Below are positions 6,531 to 13,194 of a DNA stretch of 13,194 nt, one piece after another. Position 1 is the stretch's first letter. Every line of letters begins with the position of its first letter. Where the stretch lies: NCBI GenBank assembly GCA_030765665.1, contig JAVCCD010000083.1, positions 1 through 13,194 of the forward strand, read 5' to 3'. Below the pieces are notes generated by a model, which saw nothing but the letters and a program-made list of their open reading frames with translations, was not told the origin of the DNA and ran no database searches. The position numbers and the translations under genes are program-made. The stretch comes from Candidatus Tenebribacter mawsonii. GTDB lineage: Bacteria; Cloacimonadota; Cloacimonadia; Cloacimonadales; TCS61.

Positions 6531-7625
6531 TTAATTGCGTTTATTATTAGAAAAATGATAAAAAATTTGGTTATTCAACGTTCTGTAAGAACCCATTAAA
6601 TTTGCTGTCATGCAAGAGTGAACAGGAATTATTCCTAAAATGTCTCCAATTGAAACTTCGTTTATTAAATTTTCAGATGCTTGAATGATACCGTGTTCTT
6701 GCGAAAGTGAATTAAGGTAAGAATTTTCAGTTGGAAATTTCCACACAGACTCAGATAACTTAACTACTTGTCCAAAAATTTTATTGCCATTTTGCAGAAT
6801 AAATTCTTTGGAAAGGTGGATTCCACCTCCATAAATAACGATCTGGTTTCTTTCGCGATTTATATCAACAACCGGGCAGGCAACGCAAACAGCAATCTCG
6901 GATAAATTGCAGACTCCCAAATGGTGCTGCATCAAATCAAAAAAGATAAAATTGCCAGGCCGTATCTCATCAATATCATCAAATTCTTCTGCTAAAGTAC
7001 ATGATGGTGTATCACCTGTTGATGAGATAAGATCAGGATATTGCTCAATAAATTCTATTTTAAGCTTTTTCATTTTCTCCAAAGCATCATGATGAATATC
7101 TAGTATCTTTTGAGTAGAGTCTGATTTATAGGTATTACCGGAGTGAGTAAGGAATCCTTTAAAATTATGTTGTGATAAAATTTGTACAGTCTTTCTAACT
7201 TGTTTGATATCTTTTGCTGAAATTCCTGATCGATGATATCCAGTATCAATTTCGACAAAGTAATTCAATGGTTTACTTGTAACTTCAATTAGTTTTAATG
7301 CACTTTCTTGGGAGGAAATAAGAATATTTAGATTGATCTTATCCGATAGATCTTTTATGCTATTTATCTCCAATATATTAAAAGGAAAAGCTATCGTAAT
7401 ATCGTTCCAACCAGCATTAGCAAAATATTGAGCCATCTCTACAGAGGAGACAGTTATTTTATCAATTCCGAATCTTTTGAAGATCTCTCCAAGCTGTATT
7501 GATTGATGTGTTTTAAAGTGAGGACGAAAAGTCACATTTTTCTCTTTAGCTTTTTCAACCATTTTACCAATGTTATTCTCACATTTACCTAGATCCAATA
7601 ACATTACAGGTTTAGTTATTTTCAT
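6531..7625 (-). CDS. D-serine dehydratase-like fold-type III PLP enzyme
   Basis: The 364-residue protein belongs to the alanine-racemase-fold PLP enzymes that include eukaryotic-type D-serine dehydratase and metal-dependent D-threonine aldolase. The N-terminal barrel has RPHFKTHQ (34-41), with K38 the expected Schiff-base lysine. VSSVEMAQYFANAG (59-72), EIDTGYHRSG (125-134) and the phosphate-binding region STGDTPSC (202-209) follow, then RPGNFIFFD (222-230). The C-terminal beta domain has the metal site PVHSCMT, giving H336-x-C338. A His-x-Cys pair is the zinc site of D-serine dehydratase, whereas D-threonine aldolases have His-x-Asp, so dehydratase-type activity on a D-amino acid is more likely; substrate is inference. 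AAGGAT (7635-7640) supports ATG 7625. It follows deoB by 42 bases and is probably in its transcript. Confidence 0.82.
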   Translation of the reverse strand: MKITKPVMLLDLGKCENNIGKMVEKAKEKNVTFRPHFKTHQSIQLGEIFKRFGIDKITVSSVEMAQYFANAGWNDITIAFPFNILEINSIKDLSDKINLNILISSQESALKLIEVTSKPLNYFVEIDTGYHRSGISAKDIKQVRKTVQILSQHNFKGFLTHSGNTYKSDSTQKILDIHHDALEKMKKLKIEFIEQYPDLISSTGDTPSCTLAEEFDDIDEIRPGNFIFFDLMQHHLGVCNLSEIAVCVACPVVDINRERNQIVIYGGGIHLSKEFILQNGNKIFGQVVKLSESVWKFPTENSYLNSLSQEHGIIQASENLINEVSIGDILGIIPVHSCMTANLMGSYRTLNNQIFYHFSNNKRN

Positions 7626-7667
7626 ATTGATAACATCCTTTATAAAATGTTGTATTTTTATAATAAA

Positions 7668-8849
7668 CTATTTCTTATAGAAGGAGGTTCCACGAGGATA
7701 ATCCGGCACTCTAAAGAATTTTGCAATGGATGCGGCAACATCAGAAAATTGATTACGAATTCCAAGATCTATTCCTTCTGTTCCCTTTTGATAACAGAGT
7801 AATGGAACATATTCTCTGGTATGATCTGTTCCCTTAAAGGTTGGATCACATCCATGATCAGCTGTAACAATTAGGAGTTCATCTTCTCTTAATACTTCAA
7901 TGAGCCTACCCAAATGTTTATCTATCTTTTCAACTTCATCACAGTAACCCTGTGGATTTCTTCGATGACCGTAAAGCATGTCAGTATCCACATAATTCAC
8001 AAATATGAATTCATCTTTATCAGAAGGTTTGCTTAGCAGCATTTCTGTTTTTTTTATGCAGGCATCATTACCTTTATCGTTATGCGAATCATTTAATCCT
8101 TTTTCCAGAAATATATCTCCGATCTTTCCAACGCCTACTGTATTCACACCTTTTTTCTGTAAGAAATCAAAGATGGTTTCACCTTCATATTTTATTGAAT
8201 AGTCATGTCTTCCTTTTGTTCGCGTAAAATTTCCTGGTTCACCAATAAATGGTCTGGCAATAACTCTGCCTACGCTGTATTCATTACAAAGGATTCTAGC
8301 TTTTTCACAAATGTCATAGAGTTCATTTAATGGAACAATTGTTTCATGGGCAGCTACTTGAAATACAGAATCACCAGAGGTATAAACAATAAGTTTTCCT
8401 GTTTCTAGATGCTGCTTACCTAGTTCTTCTATTATAGCAGTTCCCGAGGCTGCCTTGTTACCAATTATTTCTTTACCTGTTTCACGAGTGAAATCTTCTA
8501 ATAGTTTTTCAGGAAAGGATGGGAATTCTGGTGGGAATGTTGTAAAAGCTGACTCAAGTTCCAGTCCGGCAAGTTCCCAATGTCCGGTAGTTGTATCTTT
8601 ACCTGGAGATTTTTCACTCATTACTCCAAAATTTGCTAAGGGATTCTTTACTGCTTCACAACCTGGGAGTTTATTTCCCAGAAGTAAGGAAGCATTTCCC
8701 AAACCTAACTTCTTTAAAATAGTCCATTTATCACCCTTAATAGTTTCGCAAATATGAAGGGCTGTATTAGCATTTGAATCTCCATATTTTATAGCATCAG
8801 GAAGAGCACCTATGCCAAAACTATCAATTACTATTATTATTGCTCTCAT
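7668..8849 (-). CDS. deoB: Phosphopentomutase
   Basis: DeoB interconverts ribose or 2-deoxyribose 1-phosphate and 5-phosphate, linking nucleoside phosphorolysis to central metabolism in the cytosol. It is an alkaline-phosphatase-superfamily enzyme with two Mn(II) ions. The 393 residues are a normal length. Metal and active-site motifs are complete: D9 in VIDSFGIGALPDA, the phosphorylated threonine within DTTTGHWE (85-92), D290 and H295 in YVDTDMLYGH, D331-H332 in TADHG, and H343 in TDHTREY. The inserted cap domain carries GDSVFQVAAHE (159-169). The start is set by family alignment (MRAIIIVIDSFG); AGGT about ten bases upstream is a modest ribosome-binding site. It follows the 109-residue protein gene by 17 bases. 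Confidence 0.97.
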   Translation of the reverse strand: MRAIIIVIDSFGIGALPDAIKYGDSNANTALHICETIKGDKWTILKKLGLGNASLLLGNKLPGCEAVKNPLANFGVMSEKSPGKDTTTGHWELAGLELESAFTTFPPEFPSFPEKLLEDFTRETGKEIIGNKAASGTAIIEELGKQHLETGKLIVYTSGDSVFQVAAHETIVPLNELYDICEKARILCNEYSVGRVIARPFIGEPGNFTRTKGRHDYSIKYEGETIFDFLQKKGVNTVGVGKIGDIFLEKGLNDSHNDKGNDACIKKTEMLLSKPSDKDEFIFVNYVDTDMLYGHRRNPQGYCDEVEKIDKHLGRLIEVLREDELLIVTADHGCDPTFKGTDHTREYVPLLCYQKGTEGIDLGIRNQFSDVAASIAKFFRVPDYPRGTSFYKK

Positions 8850-8866
8850 TTTGTTACCTGCTCATA

Positions 8867-9196
8867 TTATTTGAAATAGTAGTGAATACCAGCTTGAGGT
8901 ACATACATTATAATATTAAGATCTTCATCCTCAATAGTATGAATAGAGCCTGTCTCATGCCACCAATAGTAATCATAATCATCTTCAAAATAGTTGTCGT
9001 CTGTATCTCCGAATGTGATTGCACCAAAAGCAAATTGGAAGCCATAGGTTTCGTTCATTTGACGGTAGGAAAACCCACTACCTGAGATCATACCACCTGT
9101 AAATCCAAGTCCATGCTTTAAGTTTTCTTCAGCTGTTAAGATCAGCGTGAATGTAAGTATAATTATCAGTATTAATAATTTCTTTCTATCTAGCAT
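8867..9196 (-). CDS. Small secreted protein, probable outer-membrane barrel fragment
   Basis: This 109-residue protein begins with a clear signal peptide (RKK, then a long hydrophobic run LLILIIILTFTLILTA, 7-22). The mature part starts with alternating segments such as GLGFTGGMISGSGFSYRQM and YGFQFAFGAITFG, which look like the first strands of an outer-membrane beta-barrel. It ends in GIHYYFK, an aromatic barrel-like C-terminus. Between lies an acidic, aromatic stretch (DDNYFEDDYDYYWWHE). With under 90 mature residues it could form only about four strands, so it may be a barrel gene that lost its middle by in-frame deletion, or a genuinely small protein. AAGGAG (9203-9208) precedes ATG 9196. 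It heads the deoB transcript, but no functional link is evident. Confidence 0.7.
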   Translation of the reverse strand: MLDRKKLLILIIILTFTLILTAEENLKHGLGFTGGMISGSGFSYRQMNETYGFQFAFGAITFGDTDDNYFEDDYDYYWWHETGSIHTIEDEDLNIIMYVPQAGIHYYFK

Positions 9197-9245
9197 TTAT
9201 TTCTCCTTTTTTACTTTGGGGGTACTCTTCAGTTAGCATTAATGC

Positions 9246-9278
9246 AAAAAATAGGATGAGAAAGGTCCTCATCCTATT
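9246..9278 (-). terminator. Rho-independent terminator of the rsmE-cca unit
   Basis: AATAGGATGAG (9250-9260) and CTCATCCTATT (9268-9278) form a perfect 11-bp stem with a 7-base loop. Read on the minus strand the stem runs into a T-tract (9250-9246). It lies about 30 bases after the stop of the 131-residue protein gene and separates that unit from the downstream deoB unit, which starts only 50 bases later. Confidence 0.85.
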
Positions 9279-9306
9279 ATAATTCAAACAGAAGAAATAT
9301 TGAACG

Positions 9307-9702
9307 TTAAATCTCTTTTTTGGGTTTTTCTTCTGATTTTGCAGGTTCTTTTTTATGCCCTTTTATCACTTCTTTTGTTCCATCAACAATTCCGGAAAAC
9401 ACATCTTTAACAAAACCTGCTACTTTTGGTGCATGTTCTTTAAAAGACTCGCTAATTACCACAGCTGCTTTTTTTACAAATTCTTCTGTTGGTGGCTTAG
9501 CTTTATCAAATCCATCTTTAGCACCTTCTAAAGCTTCTTTTGCCAGCTTTTGAGCTTTCTCTTTATTGTTAAGATCTTCGGCTTTGATTGTAGAGATTAT
9601 TTCCTTAGTTACATTTCCTACAGCTGCTACAACATCTTCTCCAGCATGAACAGCTTTTACTACAGCATCTTGAACGATCTTGTTCACTTTTTTTTCTTCC
9701 AT
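9307..9702 (-). CDS. Small helical Ala/Lys-rich protein of unknown function
   Basis: I do not recognise this 131-residue protein with certainty. It has no signal peptide or membrane segment. Residues 1-115 are amphipathic-helix-like, rich in Ala, Lys, Glu and Val, with loosely repeated segments (VVKAVHAGEDVVAAVGNV, LAKEALEGAKDGFDKAK, VAGFVKDVFSGIVDGTKEVI). The last 16 or so residues are a charged KEPAKSEEKPKKEI tail, probably disordered. The composition recalls phasin-, LEA- or DUF6781-type proteins, but this is only a resemblance. The gene is real on start evidence: a very strong GAGGAGG site six bases or so before ATG 9702, located inside the end of cca, with which it overlaps by 19 bases in another frame. 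The terminator directly downstream closes the transcript. Confidence 0.75.
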   Translation of the reverse strand: MEEKKVNKIVQDAVVKAVHAGEDVVAAVGNVTKEIISTIKAEDLNNKEKAQKLAKEALEGAKDGFDKAKPPTEEFVKKAAVVISESFKEHAPKVAGFVKDVFSGIVDGTKEVIKGHKKEPAKSEEKPKKEI

Positions 9703-11048
9703 AATTCCTCCTCAAGTTCTATCTCTTTTATAATTTTGGTTTTATTCCAATATGGATGCTTCAACCAAATTTCATGTGCTCTATCTAATATTTTACCAAC
9801 ATTTTGTCCTTCACTAATTTCAAAATGTAACATAATATCTCTTCCGGTTACTGGCAACTTTTTTCCAATTATTTTTTTCTGGTTGGAAGCTATTCGCAAT
9901 TTCAAATTGGGAATCTGGTTTGCAAGAATATAGGCGTCTGCATGGGAAATATTATCAGCATGGATAAGTGAGAGTAATGGTTCCAGCTCATTTTGCATTT
10001 GAAAAATCAAACGGCGTACAGCAACATCAGAAAGGTTTATAATGTTATCCCCAAATGATTTCAATCGCATATGATTTTTTATAATTTTAGAAACCTTATC
10101 AATTATATCTTTTGGAAATTTGAGATCGTTAAGTATCTTTCTTGCTCTTTTTGCTCCGGCAACTTCATGATGATAAAAGTGAATACCTTTTTTGTCTTGA
10201 GTTTTAGTTTGCGGTTTGGAAATATCATGCAACAATGCAGATAGTCGCAAGACTAAATCATTTGGAGTGTTTTGTAAAACTTGAAGTGTGTGACCAAGAA
10301 CATCTCTGTCATGATATTTGTTTTGCTGTACATCTTGAAGTAAACTAATTTCTGGAATAATATTTTGTATAATTCCAGTTTTAATCATCAATTTTATCCC
10401 TTCAGCAGGTGATGATGACAACAGTATTTTAATGAGTTCATCACGAATTCTTTCACGTGATATATATTTTAACATAGGTGCATTAAGAATGATCCCATTT
10501 AAGGTCTCTGTTTCTAGAGTAAAATTTAGCTGTACAGCAAAACGAACAGCACGGAGCATTCTAAGTGGATCTTCTTTGAAGATTAAATCCGGTTGAGATG
10601 TCGTCCGAATGATTTTCGCTTTGATATCTTCAATACCTTTATTTGTAATATCTTGTATTTTATTATCCATCACATTCATGATGAGTGAATTCATTGTGAA
10701 ATCACGTCGATAGATATCTTCTGTTATAGTGCCATGGGCAACAGCTGGTTTCCGATTGTTATTTTTGTATGATTCTTTTCGCGACATCACAAACTCGATC
10801 TTATATCCCAAAATATTTACTTGTGCTGTTCCAAACCGCTGAAATATTACAGGACGTGAAGATAATTTCTTTTGAAACAGTAAGTTAGCTAGTTCAATGC
10901 CACCATCAGGTAAAGTTACAACGATATCCAGGTCATTACTTTCTTTTCCCATTACTTTATCACGGACAAATCCACCTGCAATGAATGTATTGTTCTCAAA
11001 TTCGGTTTCTCGGATTGTATCTGTAATAACCTTAACTACATTTTGCAT
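9684..11048 (-). CDS. cca: CCA tRNA nucleotidyltransferase with HD domain
   Basis: The enzyme adds or repairs the 3' CCA end of tRNAs; some class II relatives are A-adding enzymes or poly(A) polymerases, so exact specificity is not certain. Class II marks are present: GGFVRD (25-30), the catalytic carboxylates D39 and D41 in NDLDIVV, RRDFTMNS (114-121), EDPLRMLRAVRF (159-170) and RERIRDEL (198-205). An HD phosphohydrolase domain follows, with HD at 274-275 in LLHDISKP and FYHHE (291-295). At 454 residues it fits nucleotidyltransferase-plus-HD enzymes. It starts six bases after the rsmE stop with no Shine-Dalgarno nearby, which suggests coupled translation, and its 3' end contains the ribosome-binding site and start of the next gene. 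Confidence 0.93.
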   Translation of the reverse strand: MQNVVKVITDTIRETEFENNTFIAGGFVRDKVMGKESNDLDIVVTLPDGGIELANLLFQKKLSSRPVIFQRFGTAQVNILGYKIEFVMSRKESYKNNNRKPAVAHGTITEDIYRRDFTMNSLIMNVMDNKIQDITNKGIEDIKAKIIRTTSQPDLIFKEDPLRMLRAVRFAVQLNFTLETETLNGIILNAPMLKYISRERIRDELIKILLSSSPAEGIKLMIKTGIIQNIIPEISLLQDVQQNKYHDRDVLGHTLQVLQNTPNDLVLRLSALLHDISKPQTKTQDKKGIHFYHHEVAGAKRARKILNDLKFPKDIIDKVSKIIKNHMRLKSFGDNIINLSDVAVRRLIFQMQNELEPLLSLIHADNISHADAYILANQIPNLKLRIASNQKKIIGKKLPVTGRDIMLHFEISEGQNVGKILDRAHEIWLKHPYWNKTKIIKEIELEEELWKKKK

Positions 11049-11054
11049 AATTTT

Positions 11055-11786
11055 TTAATAATATTCCGGATCTATTTGTAGAAGATATCCAACTAATTGC
11101 GATACACTGGAAATTGCAGCAGTTTCTGCCCGTAAGATATGATTACCCAAAGTAAAAGTTATAATATTTTCTTTTACGAAAAATTCAATTTCCTTCTCAT
11201 CAAATCCACCTTCTGGTCCAATAATAATGCAGATGGATTTGCTTTCTGAATTTGCCATGAATTCGTTTAGAGTTTTATGTTTACCAATTTCTAGTGCTAC
11301 AACGGGAGTATATTCTTTCATCTCGTTTATCAATTCAGGTAGTGATCTAATATCGTGAATTTTGGGTAGGAATGCGTTATCACATTGTTTCATGGCAGCA
11401 ATGGCTACTTTGTTAAACTTTTCAAGAGTATTCTCAGATGGTTTTCTTACAGTCCTTTCTGTAACTATCGGGAAAAAATCTTTCACTCCAAGCTCAGTTA
11501 ATTTTTCGATGATCATGTTATCATGCTTATTCTTAAGAAGCGGAAATGCGATAGCGATCTGCGGAAAAGATTTTTGTATTGAGTTAATTCTATTTATTGT
11601 AATAGTTAAAGTTTTCTTTTCAATGTTACTTATTATGCCATCTGCCATAAATCCATTGCCATTAGATATTGTTATATTATCTCCATTCTTACGACGGAAG
11701 ACATGTATAATGTGATGATGTTCAGTTCCGGATATTATTACAATATTATCATTTATTTTCATGTCCGGTGCGTAAAAACATGGCAT
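11055..11786 (-). CDS. rsmE: 16S rRNA m3U1498 methyltransferase RsmE
   Basis: RsmE is a SPOUT-fold S-adenosylmethionine enzyme that methylates N3 of U1498 in 16S rRNA of the 30S subunit. The 243-residue length is normal. The N-terminal PUA-like part has EHHHIIHVFRRKNGD (22-36). The SPOUT part has KLTELGVKDFFPIVTERT (95-112), IGPEGGFDEKE (189-199) and the trefoil-knot motif LGNHILRAETA (213-223). AAAGGAG before MPCFYAP supports ATG 11786. It heads the rsmE-cca-small protein unit and is divergent from the SPOR-domain gene. Confidence 0.95.
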   Translation of the reverse strand: MPCFYAPDMKINDNIVIISGTEHHHIIHVFRRKNGDNITISNGNGFMADGIISNIEKKTLTITINRINSIQKSFPQIAIAFPLLKNKHDNMIIEKLTELGVKDFFPIVTERTVRKPSENTLEKFNKVAIAAMKQCDNAFLPKIHDIRSLPELINEMKEYTPVVALEIGKHKTLNEFMANSESKSICIIIGPEGGFDEKEIEFFVKENIITFTLGNHILRAETAAISSVSQLVGYLLQIDPEYY

Positions 11787-11811
11787 AAATTCTCCTTTTG
11801 AAACAAGTTAA

Positions 11812-11826
11812 TTCTCAATATGAGAA
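11812..11826. promoter_or_regulatory. 15-bp dyad in the rsmE leader
   Basis: TTCTCA-ATA-TGAGAA is a perfect 6-3-6 inverted repeat about 25 bases upstream of the rsmE start. Its position would suit an operator or an RNA hairpin, and its arms resemble the TGAGA/TCTCA arms of the fur dyad at 6389-6403. In such AT-rich DNA it may also be chance. Confidence 0.25.
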
Positions 11827-11993
11827 AAATCAAATAGGATATTTTATGTCAAATAAAGTATTTGCAATAGCATAATCAATAACAAAAATTCCAATAATTA
11901 GGAATTACTAAAAACATTTTTTTGTTGCCAAAAAAAGTCGGAGTAATTTTATCACATAGAAATGTTGTATAAAAAAGAACTTGCAGGCGAACA

Positions 11994-12030
11994 GATATTT
12001 AAATTTTATATCGCTATGATATTTAAATTT
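11994..12030. repeat. 13-bp direct repeats upstream of the SPOR gene
   Basis: GATATTTAAATTT occurs at 11994-12006 and again at 12018-12030, a spacing of 24 bases. Each copy holds the palindrome ATTTAAAT. They lie 42-78 bases upstream of the start at 12072, where promoter or activator sites would be expected, but AT-rich composition makes chance similarity plausible. Confidence 0.4.
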
Positions 12031-12071
12031 AATAATTTTATGAAATCTAAGGATAATTTGAGGATTAAAAT

Positions 12072-13194
12072 ATGAGGAATGTACTTCCGCTCATTGTTAT
12101 AATATTTGCAGTTGTAGCTTTAATAATTGTAGTTGGATTCATTATAGGTACAGTTGCACATAATATAAAAAGTGAATCTGAAGAAGAGGTTATAGAACAG
12201 CAAGTTGTGAAGGAAGAAATTACTGAGCCCACCCAAAGAGAAGATCAAATTGTACCAGAAGTAGCTTCCCAACCTGAAGCGGTAAAGCCTGAATATGAAA
12301 AAGAGATTAAGATAACCAAAAAGAAAATTGAATTTGGTAAAGAGTGCGAAGTTCAATTACTTGCCAGTAGTAATTATGCTAGAATCGAGCAGATTAAAAC
12401 TGCACTTGAGCGCGATGGTTATAAATCTAAGATTCTTACACTCACAAAAGGAAAAAAAATAATCTACCGTTTGCGATTACGGGGATTGTATAGCGAAACA
12501 GAAGGTAAAAGACTAGGCAATGAGATTGTAAAGAAATCATCACACGTAACTTCTTTCTGGTTGGATGAAATTAAAGATGGAAAAAGTGTTGGTCAGATCG
12601 GGGCAACCGTAACACAAAAACCAAAAGAAACCAAAACTATTCCTACCTCAACCGGTGATTATGAGATACAAATATTGGCGAATACAAAAAGAAATTATGT
12701 AGAAGATAAAAAGCAAACTCTCGAAGCTGCCGGTTACAAAGCTAAAATAGTTTCAACTTCCAAAAATGGAAAAACGTTTTACAGGCTAAGATTAGCGAAT
12801 TCATATTCAAGAGCAAAAGCTACTCAAGTTGGAAATAAATTGAAGAAAGATGTTCGGTTTGTTACGGATTATTGGATAGTTCCGAAATCTGGAGTAAGTA
12901 CACCAGCACCTCGAATTACAAAAAAAGCAACAACTACTAAAGATGAATCTCTTACTGAACCAATTCAATATTCTATAGATCCAAAATATCAACCAAAAAA
13001 TAAAAAAGAACAAAGAACTATGACATGCAACACGAATGATATAAATATTCGTATTGGTCCTGGAACATATTATGCCGTAGACCCAATTGGTAAATTGATG
13101 AAAGGTGTTACAGTATTCGTGGTTGATGAAAAAAATGATTGGGTTAAATTTACGATTACACCCAATGATGAATCTTGGGCTGGTTGGGTAAACA
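12072..13194 (+). CDS. Membrane-anchored double-SPOR plus SH3b protein, 3' end missing
   Basis: The reading frame is open from ATG 12072 to the window edge (374 residues, no stop seen). Residues 4-29 are one N-terminal membrane segment, followed by an acidic, Pro/Gln-rich linker (about 33-90). Two SPOR-like repeats follow: CEVQLLASSNYARIEQIKTA to about 165, and YEIQILANTKRNYVEDKKQT to about 270. Each has the pattern [Y/C]E[V/I]Q[L/I]LA, L..[A/D]GYK[S/A]KI, then YRLRL. SPOR domains bind denuded glycan strands of peptidoglycan. A Thr/Lys linker leads to an SH3b-like domain from about 317 (NDINIRIGPGTYYAVDPIG, then WVKF and WAGWV), another wall-binding module. The likely site is inner membrane with a periplasmic wall-binding part. 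GAGGA (12060-12064) lies seven bases before the start. Confidence 0.85.
   Translation, partial: MRNVLPLIVIIFAVVALIIVVGFIIGTVAHNIKSESEEEVIEQQVVKEEITEPTQREDQIVPEVASQPEAVKPEYEKEIKITKKKIEFGKECEVQLLASSNYARIEQIKTALERDGYKSKILTLTKGKKIIYRLRLRGLYSETEGKRLGNEIVKKSSHVTSFWLDEIKDGKSVGQIGATVTQKPKETKTIPTSTGDYEIQILANTKRNYVEDKKQTLEAAGYKAKIVSTSKNGKTFYRLRLANSYSRAKATQVGNKLKKDVRFVTDYWIVPKSGVSTPAPRITKKATTTKDESLTEPIQYSIDPKYQPKNKKEQRTMTCNTNDINIRIGPGTYYAVDPIGKLMKGVTVFVVDEKNDWVKFTITPNDESWAGWVN

Larger units (their letters stand above)
11787..12071. promoter_or_regulatory. Divergent AT-rich intergenic region, rsmE / SPOR gene
   Basis: The 285 bases must contain both divergent promoters but none stands out. On the minus strand TTGACA (11852-11847) lacks a good -10, and TAAAAT (11846-11841) has TTGCAA only 15 bases upstream. 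The stretch also holds AT-rich dyads: AATTCC/GGAATT (11887-11906) and TTTTTTTG/CAAAAAAA (11918-11937). No open reading frame of useful length is present. Confidence 0.35.

Noticed and set aside
6414..6599. 61-codon plus-strand frame between fur and the PLP-enzyme gene
   Set aside because: No ribosome-binding site, no recognisable protein character, and it overlaps the 3' end of the D-serine dehydratase-like gene on the other strand.
9236..9245. Perfect palindrome GCATTAATGC between the terminator and the 109-residue protein gene
   Set aside because: Ten bases only, overlapping the edge of the terminator tract; nothing else supports an operator.
11362..11715. 117-codon plus-strand frame antisense to rsmE
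   Set aside because: Shadow of a conserved methyltransferase gene, with no independent evidence.

Overview
This AT-rich window carries ordinary bacterial housekeeping genes packed mostly on the minus strand, with two short plus-strand segments at the ends. Shine-Dalgarno sites of the AAGGAG/GAGGAGG type precede many genes. An apparent outer-membrane beta-barrel fragment and a membrane-anchored protein with two SPOR repeats and an SH3b domain indicate a Gram-negative envelope. Low GC, real Shine-Dalgarno use and these envelope proteins would suit an anaerobic FCB-group lineage such as Cloacimonadota. That placement is inference; no rRNA or tRNA gene is present to settle it.

Layout. 1-158 (-) is the N-terminus of a malate/L-lactate dehydrogenase (Ldh_2 family). 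321-1335 (+) holds an AIM24/TIGR00266 protein followed closely by a small cysteine-rich CWC protein. These converge on recG (1514-3595, -), and the gap between them is filled with degenerate ~8-bp repeats. 3729-6176 (-) is a ferrous iron uptake operon in the order fur-family regulator, feoA, feoB. Its upstream region contains a compound-palindromic 123-bp insertion between two copies of a 22-bp direct repeat, a 17-codon leader ORF created by that repeat, a possible promoter and a Fur-box-like dyad. 6531-9196 (-) holds a small secreted or outer-membrane protein, phosphopentomutase (deoB) and a fold-type III PLP enzyme of the D-serine dehydratase type. 9307-11786 (-) holds rsmE, cca and a small helical protein whose start overlaps the end of cca; a hairpin plus U-tract terminator closes this unit. 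12072 to the end (+) is a divergent, open-ended SPOR-SPOR-SH3b protein.

How the genes work together. The fur-feoA-feoB cluster reads as an iron-sensing and Fe(II)-import module that probably regulates itself. rsmE and cca are both RNA-maturation enzymes and look translationally coupled. deoB acts in nucleoside salvage; its link to the D-amino-acid enzyme downstream is only positional.

The most unusual item is the palindromic insertion in the fur leader: it duplicated the ribosome-binding site and start codon of fur and left a small upstream ORF plus a strong hairpin in the 5' UTR of the iron operon. I saw no CRISPR array, RNA gene, transposase or defence system, and nothing that clearly amounts to a new multi-gene system.
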